NCBI RefSeq assembly: GCF_017873135.1
Contig: NZ_JAGGJV010000002.1
Span: 248,001-312,000 of the forward strand
Length of the DNA stretch: 64,000 nucleotides
Direction: 5' to 3'
Origin: Rhizobium herbae
GTDB lineage: Bacteria; Pseudomonadota; Alphaproteobacteria; Rhizobiales; Rhizobiaceae
In this document: piece after piece, positions 50,440-61,400 of the stretch
Position numbering within the stretch: the first letter of the stretch is position 1
Layout of the letters: each line of letters starts with the position of its first letter
The notes under the pieces: model-generated
What the model saw: only the letters and a program-made list of their open reading frames with translations
What the model was told of the DNA's origin: nothing
Databases searched by the model: none
Made by a program: the position numbers and the translations under genes

Positions 50440-51714
50440 TCAGTTCAACGGCGTGGTTTCGCTCTGGAACGTCGTGCCGGTATCGATAGGTTTTTTCTTG
50501 GGCAGCGGCTTGATGTTTCCGGAGAGAAGGTCAACCGGCGTTGCGACCGTGGTCGCCGCGACCTTGCCGACGGTGTTTACCGTTCCGGCGACGATCGCCG
50601 TGATGCCGTCGCCGACGCCGATGTCGGAATCCGTCAGCGTCTGGCCGGTAACCAGCCGCTGACCGATCAGCTGCACGATCTCGGGGCTTTCGGCGAACTT
50701 GCCGTGGTTCAGGCGGTCGGTGGATTTCACCCTGGTCAGGTCGACGACGGTGATGCCGGCGTTCTCCAGCTTGGTCTTGTAGGGTTCTTCCGCCGGGTTG
50801 ATCTGTCCCAGCCGCTGCACGTCGCCGGAGATGTAGCGCGATAGGGCCAGCGCCCGGTCGTCCTGCGAGACGAAGATGGTGAAGTTCGGTTTCTTGTCGC
50901 CCAGTTCGCTCCACTGCCGCGCGAACACATCGACATCGATATCGGGTGAGGCCAGAATGACGTTCTCGATCTTCTTCGGCAGGTTGCCGTCGCGGATCGC
51001 CATCTGGCGGATCGATTCCATCGCCAGCCATGTTCCCATAGAATGGGCGAGGATCGTGATGTCCTTGATGTTCTTGTCCTCGACCAGCGCCTTCAGCACC
51101 ATCTCCAGCGAGGTGCGCGAATAGTTGGTGCTTTCCTTGTCGTAATTGTAATCGAACACCTTTGCCCGCGACGGCCAGGTGAACAGAATAGGCGTCACAT
51201 CGGCGCCGGAATCGTGAACGATCTGGGCAAACCGGAAGACAGAATCCTCATAGGTATTGTTGAAGCCGTGGATGAACACCATTGCATGTCCACCGGACGA
51301 ATGACGGCGCACCCAGTCGTGGGCCTCCTTGCCCGTTGCCACCGGCTGTACCCTGACGACGGCGAAATCCGTTTCCGGGTTGGGCGGCAGCTTCTTCGGC
51401 CATTGCACCGTTCCGGCGGCCCGCGCCTTGTCCGACGGTATGGAGACGGCGACATCGGTGATCGAGGGGTTTACGCTGCGCTCCCCGGAAAACAGCGTCG
51501 CAGGATTGTCGGACGGCAGGCGGCTGGTCGCCACCAGCATATCGACGACCGCATTGCCGTTTGGCTCGGCGGCAAGGTTGAGCGGTTGCATGACACCCTT
51601 GACATGGCCGCCGCAAGCGCTGAGCGCCAGGACGAGCGGCAGCGTGACCACCATGCGCCGGATGCGTCCCGGCGATGATGGCTTGAAAGGCCTGGCGTTC
51701 GATATCGAGGTCAT
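50440..51714 (-). CDS. Alpha/beta-hydrolase lipoprotein (DUF900)
   Basis: A 424-residue protein. A lipobox LALSAC near residue 34 follows a hydrophobic segment (MVVTLPLVLALS), so it is probably a lipoprotein. The DUF900 hydrolase fold has MVFIHGFNNTYEDSVFRFAQ, FTWPSRAKVFDYNYDKES and the nucleophile elbow ILAHSMGTWLAME, with the Asp in ASPDIDVDVF and a His probably in RLNHGKF. The substrate is unknown. The C-terminal 60 residues are low complexity. Confidence 0.85.
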   Translation of the reverse strand: MTSISNARPFKPSSPGRIRRMVVTLPLVLALSACGGHVKGVMQPLNLAAEPNGNAVVDMLVATSRLPSDNPATLFSGERSVNPSITDVAVSIPSDKARAAGTVQWPKKLPPNPETDFAVVRVQPVATGKEAHDWVRRHSSGGHAMVFIHGFNNTYEDSVFRFAQIVHDSGADVTPILFTWPSRAKVFDYNYDKESTNYSRTSLEMVLKALVEDKNIKDITILAHSMGTWLAMESIRQMAIRDGNLPKKIENVILASPDIDVDVFARQWSELGDKKPNFTIFVSQDDRALALSRYISGDVQRLGQINPAEEPYKTKLENAGITVVDLTRVKSTDRLNHGKFAESPEIVQLIGQRLVTGQTLTDSDIGVGDGITAIVAGTVNTVGKVAATTVATPVDLLSGNIKPLPKKKPIDTGTTFQSETTPLN

Positions 51715-52017
51715 GAATACGCTTCCAACGAAAATAACAATTCACAAAACTTTCCGGAATTGCGGAGCCGACTCCGTCCACAGTCGGTAACCGTCGTCAA
51801 GCCTGCAACACGCAGCTAGAGCATCGTATTGTATTTTTGACACAAGACGATGGCCGGCAGGATGCAGCCGTTTTTGACAAGCGCTGAGAGCTTTCGTCGG
51901 AACGGGGAGAATGGCGGTGGACGGCCTGCCTGTTGGCGCAGGATGCCGTCACCATCTTGAGGAACGGCCGGGGAATGCCCGGCCTCGCCAAAGAACAGGT
52001 CAAATTCGACCGAATAG
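51715..52017. other. Intergenic region, no gene recognised
   Basis: The 303 bases upstream of the lipoprotein gene and downstream of the small hypothetical gene. Apart from AT-richer stretches at 51720-51750 and 51820-51845 that could be promoter parts, nothing was recognised. Confidence 0.55.
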
Positions 52018-52260
52018 CTATTCCGACAATCCCTGCAGTCCCAGCGCAGCGTTCCGGCGGAGGTCGGCGATCGCTGTCCTGAGTTCCGCCTCTTCCCATC
52101 CTGCCGCCAGGCCGCCCTGGACAAGCCGGGCTTCGATGTCCTGCTCCCCGAGCGTTTCACCTTCCGTCACGTGCCTGAGTGCCGCTTCGAGCGCTTCTTC
52201 ACAGTCGAGTGCTCGATCCGGGTGACCAACAGGACGCTTGGGGGATGCAACATAGGTCAT
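52018..52260 (-). CDS. Small hypothetical protein
   Basis: 80 residues, rich in Ala, Glu and Leu, predicted helical (CEEALEAALRHVTEGETLGE; GWEEAELRTAIADLRRNAAL). No family is recognised. It is credible because GGAG lies eight bases before the ATG and the amphipathic pattern is regular. It is soluble and probably cytoplasmic. Confidence 0.65.
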   Translation of the reverse strand: MTYVASPKRPVGHPDRALDCEEALEAALRHVTEGETLGEQDIEARLVQGGLAAGWEEAELRTAIADLRRNAALGLQGLSE

Positions 52261-52424
52261 GCTCGTTTCTCCTTGAGCGGCAACATCGAGGTTGCGGCGG
52301 GTATTCAAGCGGAAAGCCGACCTACACCATCTCCTCGATTGACCGTAGGCGAGCTATCCGACCACATGCAACAGCGGCAATTCTGCGCGCGGTTCGGTTA
52401 CGTTGGCATCGACCCCATTTTGCG

Positions 52425-55400
52425 TCAGACTACGAAGAAGTCGGCGGCGGTGAGGGTCGGGTCGCCGATAAGGGTTGCGAACCTGACATTGCCGAATGCC
52501 GTGCCGGACCCGTCCGCGTCATAGAGAAGCGCGCCTGTATCGGAGTTGTAGATGATGCGGTCATTGGCGTCTTTTTCCGCCACGGCGGTATCCTTGAATG
52601 CCGAGACAGACAGCGCGCCGATCGACAGGCCCGTAAAGATCGTGTGGTCGAGCTCGATCCTGTCGTCGGCGACGTTAAAGTCGCCGATCCTGTCAATGTT
52701 GCCGGCGCTCAGCGTGGTAGAGAAGCGGAAGCTGTCCTGCCCGCCCATTCCATAGAGCAAGTCGTCGCCGTCGCCGCCGTCCAGTGTGTTCGTGCCCGCG
52801 TTGCCGCGCACCAACTGGCTCAGGTTGTTGCCCGTCAGGTCGATCGCATGTGTGGCAAGCAGCGAGGTTGTATTCAAATATTCGATGCTGGCATCGTCCG
52901 CCAGGACAAAGTCCACCCTGGCGCTGACGCGGTCGTTCCCCTCGCCTGTCAGCTCGACGATCGTGTCGCCGGCATTGTAGATTAGATAGCTGTCGTTGCC
53001 ATCGCCGCCGATGAGGGTATCGGCGGCGCCGGCGCCGCCGTCGTTGAGGATGTTGTCGCCGGCATTGCCGCGGATGGTCTGCGCGAAGCTGTTGCCGGTG
53101 AGATCGATCGCGTAGGTGGCGGCAAGCGAGGTGGTGTTGAGAAGCTCGACATGGACGCCGCTGCCGAGCTTGTAATCGACGCCGGCCGAGACGCGGTCCG
53201 TCCCTTCATTGACGTTTTCGACCACGACATCGCCGGTGTTGTAGACAAGATAGGTATCGTTTCCGTCGCCGCCGACCAGCCGGTCGGGGGAGGAGGCGAA
53301 GAGCGGGGAGCCGGAGGTTCCGCCGTCATGCAGGATGTTGTTGCCGGCGTTGCCGTAGATCGTCTGCGACAGTGTGTTGCCGGTCAGGTTGATGGCGCCC
53401 GTGCCGGTCGACGTTATCGTGCTCAGGATCTCGATGTCATCGTCCGCGGCGAGCGTGAAGCTGACCTCGGCATAGACGCGATCAGCGGTTCCCTGTCCGG
53501 CTGTCTCGACGATCGTGTCGCCGGCATCGCCGATGAAATATTTGTCGCTGCCGATGCCGCCGGTCAGGATATCGTTGACACCCCCGATGCCCCTCAGCGC
53601 GTCGCCGTCGCTATCGACACCGGATACGGTAACGACGACCGTCGCTACATCGCCGCCCGCAAGCGTGTAGGTGAAGCTGTCGTCCCGCGTGAGATTGGAT
53701 GCCCCGGACGATGCGCCAGGCAGGTCGTCGAACGCACCGTTCGGATCATAGCTGAACGTGCCATCGGCATTCAGTGTCAGCAGCGCACCGGAGGCAAGCG
53801 TCACCGCCGTGCCGACATTCGCCGCCAAACCGTTGACCTCGATCACCGACAGCGCCGAATCCGGATCGGTGTCGGCACCGTCGCCATTGTTGTTGAAGAC
53901 GCTCAGGCCCGCGCCGATCACGGTCGCCTCGTTTGTTGAGAAAGCGTCGTCCTGGGCCACGGCCAGGTCATCGATGTTGGCGACGGCAGCCGTCGCGGCG
54001 CTGGTCGCGGTTTCCGCGAAACCCTGACCGTCGGTGTAGCTGATGATCACGCGGACAACGCCGCCAACGTCGGAGTCGCCAAGCGTATAGGTCGACTGGT
54101 CGGTTCCGACATTGACGTAGCCCGAGCCGACGTCGTGCTGCCACTGATAATGCAGCGTTCCCAATCCATCCACGTCGGCAAGCGTGGAGACGGCGGTGAG
54201 AACCTGATCTTCGGTTGCCGTGCCGGTAATCGACGCGCCGCCTGTGTGTGGATCGTTGACCCCGGCGATCGCAGCCGTCGCTGTGCTGGTCACGGCTTCC
54301 GCGGAACCCCGACCGTCGGTGTAGCTGGTCACCACGCGTATGATGGCGCCGACATCGGCATCGCCAAGCGTGTAGGTCGTCTGGTCGGTTCCGACATTGA
54401 CGAAACCCGACCCGCTATTGCGCTGCCACTGGTAGTGCAGCGTTCCCAGGCCGTCGGCATCGGCCAGAGCGGCGGTGTTGGCCGTCAGAATCTGGTTCTC
54501 GGTCGTGGTACCGGTGATCGACACGCCGCCCGTCGGATCGTCGTTGACGTTGGCGATCGCCGCCGTTCCGGAACTGGTCGCGGATTCCACCGTACCACCG
54601 GCATCCGTGTAGTAAATAACCACTCGGACAACACCCCCGACGTCGCTGTCGCCAAGCGTATAGGTCGACTGGTCGGTCCCGACATTGACATAGCCGCCGC
54701 CCACGTCGTGCTGCCACTGATAGTGCAGCGTACCGATGCCATCGACGTCTGCAAGCGTCGAGACGGCGGTAAGGACCTGATCTTCGGTGGCCGTGCCGCT
54801 GATCGCCGCGCCGCCAGTATGGGCGTCGTTCAATGCGTTGATGGTGATGGTGTAGCCGTCGGTGTCGGACTGGGCGCCGCCCGAGCCTGTGCCGCCGCCG
54901 TCATTGGTCACCACCGTCAGGGTGTCCGTACCGTTGACGTTGGCGTTGCCGGTGAAAAGAAGGCCGTTGGTGGCTGCCAGCGTCGCGTTGATCTCGTTCA
55001 GCGTACCGGTCAGCGTGACCGTGGCGGTGCCGTTGCCCGAGACTTCGCCGCTGGTCAGGCCGCTGGAGACATTGGTCAACAGCGTCAGTACGCCTTTGGT
55101 GACGCTGAGCGTAACCGTTACTGTGTCGAGGGCCGGGTTGGCATCGGGATCGCCGATCTGCAGGCCGGTGACGGCAATGCTGGCGTCCTCGTTGCCCGTG
55201 GCGCTGGAGACCGTGCCGTTTACCGGCGCATCGTTCACCGCGCCGATGGTGATCACGGTCGTGCCGCTGTTCTGGCTTCCGCCGGGCACATCGGGCGTCC
55301 CGTCGCTGACGGTCCAGGTAATGGTTCGATCGGTGTTCAGCCCATAGTTGGTGGGGTTGTCCCCCGTAGAATAGAAGCGGACTGCCGCCAGTGCTGCCTG

Positions 55401-57833
55401 ATAATTGGCAATCGTGTCATAGCCGCTGAAAGACAGGGTCGAGGTGGAGGCATTCCAGCTGATCGTGATATTCGTCCCCGATATCAGTCCGCTGATCTGC
55501 GACGAAGCCCCATACACCAGGTGATCATCCGCAGCACTGGTCTCGTTCGACGAGAACGTGCCGCCGGTGATCTGCACTGTCGCGCCGGCCAGATGATCCC
55601 CATCGAAATCGGTGATCACAGGCGCACCGGTCAACAGCACCGTGCCCGCGCCGCCCTGTTCGGCTGGCTGGGCGGCAGTGCCGGAAAGGCTGTTCAAAAT
55701 CGCGATCTGCGAGAAGGTCATGCCCTGGATGTTGGCGCCGTTGCTGACAAAGGTCGGGCTGGGATAGATGCTGTTGATCAGGGTGGCCGTGGTGCCCGCC
55801 CCATCCAGCTGGAAGACGTAGATCACGTCATCCGCGCTGCCGCCGTTGCCTTCTTCGGACTCGACGTAAAGCTGTCGCTTCGTCTGATCGAAGGTCATGT
55901 CGCCCGGGTAGAACGTCGAGCCGCCTGGCATGCCGGCCAGCGATACCTTGACGGCGGTGCCACTCGACGCGTTCTCGCTGATGTACCAGATGGCATTCTG
56001 CGCGGCGTTGTAGCCGGCGTCCGGCGACGGTGCATTCGACTGGGTCGTGAAATAGACGAGGTCGGTCGTCTGGTCGACCTCGACGTCATAGATATAGCCG
56101 TTGGAACCGTCGTCGGGGAACTGGGCCTGGCTGACCAGCTGGGTTGTGGTGTTGGGGCTGGCGAGGTCGAGGCGGAAGAGGCCTATGGAGGCAGCGCCGC
56201 CCGTCAGAAGCTCCGTATAGAACAGCCGGCCGATTGAGGAATCCAGTGCAAAGTCGCGCGGGTCGAGCAGGTCGAAGCCGCTCTCCTGGCCGCGGGTGTC
56301 GGTGGCCGAGGTGACCAGGAAGCCCTGGTCGGTGAGCGCACCGGTCAACGGATTGTAGCTATAGACCCGGATGCCGGTATTGGCCGGCGCCGAACCGCTG
56401 CCGTCCTGGTAGCCGACATAGATCTTGTGGTTGATCGCATCGACCTGCATGCCGTTGACGATCACGGTATCGGGGAAATCGACGACGGTTGTCGGGGTGG
56501 CGGAACTGCCGATATTGCCACGCACCAGCAGAGCGTTGTCGCCGAAAGTTCCGCTGTTCGACAAGCCGAAGTAAAAGCCCGCCGCTGTGTCCAGCCCGAC
56601 ATCGGCCTGGAACGAACTCGGCAGCGGATCGGTGGCCGGCGTGTTGTCGATGTTGATGGTCTGGCTGGAGCCATCGTTGTTGACTCTCACGATGCGGGTA
56701 TCGCCGTCACCACCCTCGGTGGTAAACCACAGCTGGCCGCTGGGTTTGAGGCCGAGGGTGCTGATGCCGTCGTCCGTCGAGCCGGCCGCAATGATGTAGC
56801 TGGTGCCGCCGACGGTTGCGGTATGCACCTGGGTGGTGCCCGCCAGCTCCCTGGAGCCGCCATCGTCAATGTTGTCCATGAAAGTGAGGGTGCCGCCGGC
56901 ATTCACCCTGAACATGCTGAGGCCATTTTCGCCGCCGCCGACCGTCAGATAGGTGGTCGAGCCCATGAGCGAAACAGACAGGCCCGTAGCCCCGGCCAGA
57001 CGCAGGCTGGCGCTATCGGAAACGTTGGCGACATTGGTCAGGATGCCCGACGAATTGACCGAGAAGACGCTGATGCCGTTGTCGATCGTGCCCGTGGCGA
57101 ACACATAGGTGACACCGCCGACCACTGCGGTGGCGATGTCAGACGCCCCGTCAAGCTTGAGGGTGGCGTCGTCGGTGACCGAACTGGTGTGGGTCAGGCT
57201 GCCATTGGCGGCAACCTGGAAGACGCTGAGACCATCATCGACGCCGCCGGCTGCGAACAGGAATGTGTTGCCGCCGATGACGGCGGTGGTCAGGCCCTTG
57301 ACGCCGTCCAGCTCGAACACGCCGGTGTCAGCGAGGTTGGCGACATCGGTCAGCTTGCCGTCGCCCGCGACGCGAAAGACGCTGATGCCGTCGTCGTTGG
57401 TGCCGGCTGCGAACACATAGGCATTGCCGCCGACCGTTGCCGTCGTCACGCGCGCCACGCCACCAAGTTTCAGGGTGGCGTCGTCGGCGACGTTGTCGAC
57501 GCTGGTCAGGGCACCGCCGGTGCCGACCCGGAATACGCTGAGGCCGTTGTCGCCCGCCCCGGCGGCGATCAGATAGGTGTTGCCGTTCGAGGTGATCGTT
57601 GAGAGCCCGCTGACCCCGACCAGGTTCAGCGCGCCACTGTCGGTCACGTTCGAGACATTGTTCAGAGAACCATCAAGGCCCAGCGAGAATACGCTGATGC
57701 CGTTGTCCGTCGCGCCGGCGACGAAGACGTAGGTGATCCCCCCGACATCGGTCGACGTGATGAACGACGCGCCGTCGAGTTCCAGCGAGCCGCCGTCGGT
57801 TTCATTATCAGGATTGGTGACCAGCAAGGACAT
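52425..57833 (-). CDS. Very large repeat protein, predicted type I secreted (propeller, Ig-like and RTX-type repeats)
   Basis: 1802 residues, starting MSLLVTNPDNETDGGS with no Sec signal. Residues about 30-360 are roughly seven 52-residue repeats with the pattern DNGISVF...YVFAAG, suggesting a seven-bladed beta-propeller. About 360-720 is a second propeller-like region (SADDVIYVFQLDGAG). About 720-1000 carries cadherin-like modules (GNEDASIAVTGLQIGDPDAN). About 1004-1290 has three 95-residue Ig-like repeats (GTLHYQWQHDVG...TYTLGDSDVGG). A VCBS-like module follows, then calcium-binding hemolysin-type repeats (GGIGSDKYFIGDAGDTIVE, LIGGDGNDSYLIYNAGDTIV). The C-terminus IYNSDTGALLYDADGSGTAF ... 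ADFFVV is a typical type I secretion tail. Probable adhesin or surface-layer protein. The start has a weak GGGGG site. Confidence 0.85.
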   Translation of the reverse strand: MSLLVTNPDNETDGGSLELDGASFITSTDVGGITYVFVAGATDNGISVFSLGLDGSLNNVSNVTDSGALNLVGVSGLSTITSNGNTYLIAAGAGDNGLSVFRVGTGGALTSVDNVADDATLKLGGVARVTTATVGGNAYVFAAGTNDDGISVFRVAGDGKLTDVANLADTGVFELDGVKGLTTAVIGGNTFLFAAGGVDDGLSVFQVAANGSLTHTSSVTDDATLKLDGASDIATAVVGGVTYVFATGTIDNGISVFSVNSSGILTNVANVSDSASLRLAGATGLSVSLMGSTTYLTVGGGENGLSMFRVNAGGTLTFMDNIDDGGSRELAGTTQVHTATVGGTSYIIAAGSTDDGISTLGLKPSGQLWFTTEGGDGDTRIVRVNNDGSSQTINIDNTPATDPLPSSFQADVGLDTAAGFYFGLSNSGTFGDNALLVRGNIGSSATPTTVVDFPDTVIVNGMQVDAINHKIYVGYQDGSGSAPANTGIRVYSYNPLTGALTDQGFLVTSATDTRGQESGFDLLDPRDFALDSSIGRLFYTELLTGGAASIGLFRLDLASPNTTTQLVSQAQFPDDGSNGYIYDVEVDQTTDLVYFTTQSNAPSPDAGYNAAQNAIWYISENASSGTAVKVSLAGMPGGSTFYPGDMTFDQTKRQLYVESEEGNGGSADDVIYVFQLDGAGTTATLINSIYPSPTFVSNGANIQGMTFSQIAILNSLSGTAAQPAEQGGAGTVLLTGAPVITDFDGDHLAGATVQITGGTFSSNETSAADDHLVYGASSQISGLISGTNITISWNASTSTLSFSGYDTIANYQAALAAVRFYSTGDNPTNYGLNTDRTITWTVSDGTPDVPGGSQNSGTTVITIGAVNDAPVNGTVSSATGNEDASIAVTGLQIGDPDANPALDTVTVTLSVTKGVLTLLTNVSSGLTSGEVSGNGTATVTLTGTLNEINATLAATNGLLFTGNANVNGTDTLTVVTNDGGGTGSGGAQSDTDGYTITINALNDAHTGGAAISGTATEDQVLTAVSTLADVDGIGTLHYQWQHDVGGGYVNVGTDQSTYTLGDSDVGGVVRVVIYYTDAGGTVESATSSGTAAIANVNDDPTGGVSITGTTTENQILTANTAALADADGLGTLHYQWQRNSGSGFVNVGTDQTTYTLGDADVGAIIRVVTSYTDGRGSAEAVTSTATAAIAGVNDPHTGGASITGTATEDQVLTAVSTLADVDGLGTLHYQWQHDVGSGYVNVGTDQSTYTLGDSDVGGVVRVIISYTDGQGFAETATSAATAAVANIDDLAVAQDDAFSTNEATVIGAGLSVFNNNGDGADTDPDSALSVIEVNGLAANVGTAVTLASGALLTLNADGTFSYDPNGAFDDLPGASSGASNLTRDDSFTYTLAGGDVATVVVTVSGVDSDGDALRGIGGVNDILTGGIGSDKYFIGDAGDTIVETAGQGTADRVYAEVSFTLAADDDIEILSTITSTGTGAINLTGNTLSQTIYGNAGNNILHDGGTSGSPLFASSPDRLVGGDGNDTYLVYNTGDVVVENVNEGTDRVSAGVDYKLGSGVHVELLNTTSLAATYAIDLTGNSFAQTIRGNAGDNILNDGGAGAADTLIGGDGNDSYLIYNAGDTIVELTGEGNDRVSARVDFVLADDASIEYLNTTSLLATHAIDLTGNNLSQLVRGNAGTNTLDGGDGDDLLYGMGGQDSFRFSTTLSAGNIDRIGDFNVADDRIELDHTIFTGLSIGALSVSAFKDTAVAEKDANDRIIYNSDTGALLYDADGSGTAFGNVRFATLIGDPTLTAADFFVV
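53960..54820 (-). repeat. Three tandem Ig-like coding repeats (about 288 bp each)
   Basis: Three successive blocks encode modules that begin SGTATEDQVLTA and include TLHYQWQ and VGTDQSTYTLGDSDVG. The first and third are more like each other than the middle one (ENQILTANTAAL). They lie at about 54534-54820, 54246-54533 and 53960-54245. Confidence 0.8.
56750..57750 (-). repeat. Seven tandem 156-bp coding repeats (propeller blades)
   Basis: About seven blocks of 52 codons share D[ND]GISVF and a YVFAAG-like strand. Each block codes for one predicted propeller blade. The sixth is slightly shortened (ENGLSMF) and the last partial (DDGISTL). Confidence 0.75.
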
Positions 57834-58408
57834 GAAATACCCCCTAAACATCGCCAAGCAGGCGACGCCCACGCGAAAAAGGCATCAAATAAAAATGAAC
57901 TGCTGAAATGAGGCTGCCAAGAAGTTCTCCTCCCTCTGGCACGATGCATAATTAACACCTCAAGTTGAGTGTGTGAAGTCAGATTCAGCGCCAGCCGCGG
58001 CAACGCGCCGTCCGACCGGCGTTGGCGGGCAGATGATTGCCGGCTCGGGACGGGAATGAAGTATCAGGCCGTCTTCACTCGCAATCCTGCGCGACTTGCC
58101 ATTGAGCTGCCGTACCTGCCACCTGCCGCATTTCCCACCTGGGCGGTGATTACCGTCTTGTCGTCGACAGACGCGAGCAACAATCTGCCCGGCAGCGCCA
58201 GCGTCGCTGGTGACCAATACCGAAATCCGTGACAGCGATGGCGGGGGCGCCTGCTTTTCCGTAGGATGAGCGGCAAGTTTTTAAAAGCGCAAGCCACATC
58301 GGCTTTCTTCGGCGCCGCCGTGACGTAGAGGGATAAACCGCAATCCCGGCCTGTGTGATAGCGTCGATGCAAGCATCCATTTTCGCGTCTGCTACGAGCG
58401 GCTGACAA
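57834..58408. other. Intergenic region upstream of the 1802-residue gene, no gene recognised
   Basis: Together with the hairpin at 58409-58441 this is a 640-bp gap between the two large genes. Open frames on the minus strand (58064-58452) have no recognisable family and no good ribosome site. It should hold the promoter of the 1802-residue gene. Confidence 0.5.
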
Positions 58409-58441
58409 GACAGCGCCGGGAGCGAGGCTCCCGGCGCTGTC
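58409..58441 (-). terminator. Very strong hairpin after the 1157-residue RTX gene
   Basis: GACAGCGCCGGGAGC (58409-58423) pairs perfectly with GCTCCCGGCGCTGTC (58427-58441): a 15-bp stem with a 3-nt loop, 33 bp past the stop codon. The minus strand continues TTGTCAG, so the T-tract is weak. Confidence 0.72.
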
Positions 58442-58474
58442 GAATTTATCACCGATAATGGCAGATTACGGAAC

Positions 58475-61400
58475 TCAGACGATGAAGAAATCAGCGTTGG
58501 TTATACCGAGCCCGGCTGTGACATTGGCAATCAAGGTCGAACCGCCGGCGGCATTGCCGTTGGTATCGTAGAAGATCTTGCCGGTATCGGTCTCGTAGAT
58601 GATACGATCACCGGCGTCGGCGGCCGTACCGCTGGCATTGGCCACGAACTGTGCTGCGGTCAACGTTCCCACCCCGACGATGGCGTTGAAGATGGCGTTG
58701 TCCAGCTGGATCGTGTCGTTCACGAAGTTGAAGTCGGTGATGGTATCGACATTGGTTGCGCCCACCGCTGTATCGAACAGGAAGTTGTCGTTGCCCGAGC
58801 CGCCTGTCAGCGTGTCGTCGCCTGCCCGTCCGTTCAGTGTGTCGGCTCCGTTACCGCCCAGGATTACGTTGATGGCGCTGTTGCCCGTCAGCGTATCGCC
58901 AAAGGCGGAACCGGTCAGGCTCTCGATCGACGAATATGTATCATCGGCCGCGTCGCCCGTATTGGCGGCAGGAGTTGTAAGGCTGGCGACGACGCCTGCC
59001 GCCGCAGTTTCATACGAGGCGGTGTCCGTGCCGTTGCCTCCGGAAAGATCGTCGGCACCGACGCCACCGATCAGCACGTCGTTGCCGTCCTGACCGAACA
59101 GATTGTCGTCGCCGCCGAGACCGAAGATGGTATCGTTGCCGCTGCCACCGATGATGCTGTTCAAGCCGTTGGTACCGGTGAGCTTGTCGTTGAAATCGGA
59201 ACCGGTCAGGTTCTCGATGGAGGCATATGTATCGCCGGCGGCTTCGCCGGTATTGGTTGCCGGGCTCAGAAGCGCTGCGGTAACGCCGGCAGCAGCGTCC
59301 TCGTAGGTCGCCCGGTCGGACCCGTTGCCACCGGAAAGGTCGTCGGCACCGACGCCACCGTTCAACACGTCGTTGCCGTCCTGGCCGAACAGATTGTCGT
59401 CGCCGCCGAGGCCGACGATGGTGTCGTCGCCCCCACCGCCGATGATGCTGTTCAAGCTGTTGGTACCCGTCAGCGTGTCGGCGAAGTTCGAACCGGTGAG
59501 GTTCTCAATGGACGTATATGTGTCGCCCGCCGCATCCCCTGTATTGCCCGCAGGGCTCAGCAGAGCGGCGATGACACCGGCTGCGGCGGTGTCATACGAG
59601 GCTCTGTCGCTGCCCGCGCCACCAGACAAATCGTCGGCACCAGTGCCGCCGGTCAGAACGTCGTTGCCATCCTGACCGAACAGGTTGTCGCTGCCGTTCA
59701 AGCCAAACACGGCATCGTCGCCGCTGCCGGCGATGATGCTGTTGGTACCGTTGGTGCCGGTGAGCGTGTCCGCGAATGCAGAGCCTGTGAGATTCTCAAT
59801 CGAGTTGTAGCCGTCGCCCGTCGCTTCGCCGGTATTCTGAGCGGCGTCCGACAGATTGACGATGAGCCCGGTCGCGGCATTGGCATAGGTCGCGCGATCC
59901 GATCCCACGCCGCCCGACAGATAGTCGTTGCCCTGGCCCCCATCGAGGATGTCATTGCCGCCCACACCGAAGAGTTCGTCGCGGACATTCGTGCCACGGA
60001 TGGTTTCGCTGTCGTCATCGCCCAGCACGATCAGCCGGTCATTTTCGGTGCCGACCGGATCGAAGTCCTGGACCTGGAACTGCGACAGGTCGACGCTTGT
60101 GGAACTCAGCATTGAAACCAGGAACTTGTCCAGGCTCCCGGTGGCGTTGAAATCGACGACCAGATTGGCAGCAAGACCTGCACCCACCTGGGCGGCGGCA
60201 ACGGTAATGGTCTGCCCTGGCGACCCGGCGAGAAACTCGATCTCTTCGATGGAGGTGAGTGTAGCGTCTACAAAGCTTGTTTCGGATGCGACGAGCAGTC
60301 GGTCCGATTCCGCGCCGCCGTCGATCGTTTCACCGGCTGATATGTCGCCGGTGTTGAAGATGAAGGTGTCGTTCCCTGTGCCCCCTTGAAGGGTGTCGGC
60401 GCCACCGCCACCGTCGATCGTGTCGTCGTTTGCGTCGCCGTTGATGTTGTCGCCGCCCGAGGATCCGGTGATTGTATCATTTCCGTTGCCGCCGGAAATG
60501 GTGTCGCCCACGCCCGAGTCGTCGGGAGCTGCCTGGGTCATCGCAAAGATAGTATCGTTGCCGTCATCGCCGAAGAGCGTGTCGCCGTCAAAACCGCCCT
60601 CGATCAGGTCGTCGCCGCCCCGACCATGAATGGTGTCGTTACCATTCTCGCCGTTCAGCGTATCGGCGAAGGCGCTGCCGAAGATCGTATCGGCTCCGGA
60701 ACCAGCATTGACGGTGCCGCCATCAGCGAACGCGGTGATGACTTCACTCGTGCCGTCGCCGTTGAGCGTGGTTTCGCGAGGATCGAAGATTGCGAACTGG
60801 ACATCGCTGTCGCTGAAGGAATCGGCCGTCCAGCCGACCATAAGGCGGCCGTCATCGGTCAGCGAAATGGTGGGCGAGCTGTTGGTAGCGACGCCATCTG
60901 TGGCGACGATGACCTCGGTACCGACTTCCGCCCCCGAGGCGTCGTAGCGCTGCAAGGCGATCGTGCCCGCCTCGTTGTCGTCATAAACGATAACGAAACC
61001 ACCATCGGACAGGCCGACCAGCTCAGGGGCCACGTTGTTGTCCGTCGCGCCGCCGCTGTTGACGGTTACAATGCCGCCAACGGTCGCGCCCGCCGCATTG
61101 AAGATCTGAAATTCGAGATCGGTATCGTTGACGTCGGTATTTTGCCAGGCAACCACATAGCCGCCACCGGAAAGCGCGGCTACGGTCGGTGCCGCGTCGT
61201 TGTCGCCGTTGGTGACGGTATCGGCGACATTGGTAAAGGCCAGCACATTGGTGCCCGTCGAGGAAATGATACGCATCGCCAGGCCGTTGTCCGTGCCGGT
61301 GTCCCGCGAGACGATGACGTAGTTGCCGTTGGTCAGCGTATCGGCATCGACCTGCTGCGTGCCGACATTGGTCGACGTTGAGGCGCCCATCAGCGAAATT

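Noticed and set aside
58064-58452. Minus-strand open frames between the two giant genes
   Set aside because: They overlap the terminator hairpin, have no ribosome site and no recognisable family, and look like chance frames.
58870-59950. Regular repeats as a CRISPR array
   Set aside because: The period is 291 bp, in frame, and encodes RTX modules; there are no short repeats with unique spacers.
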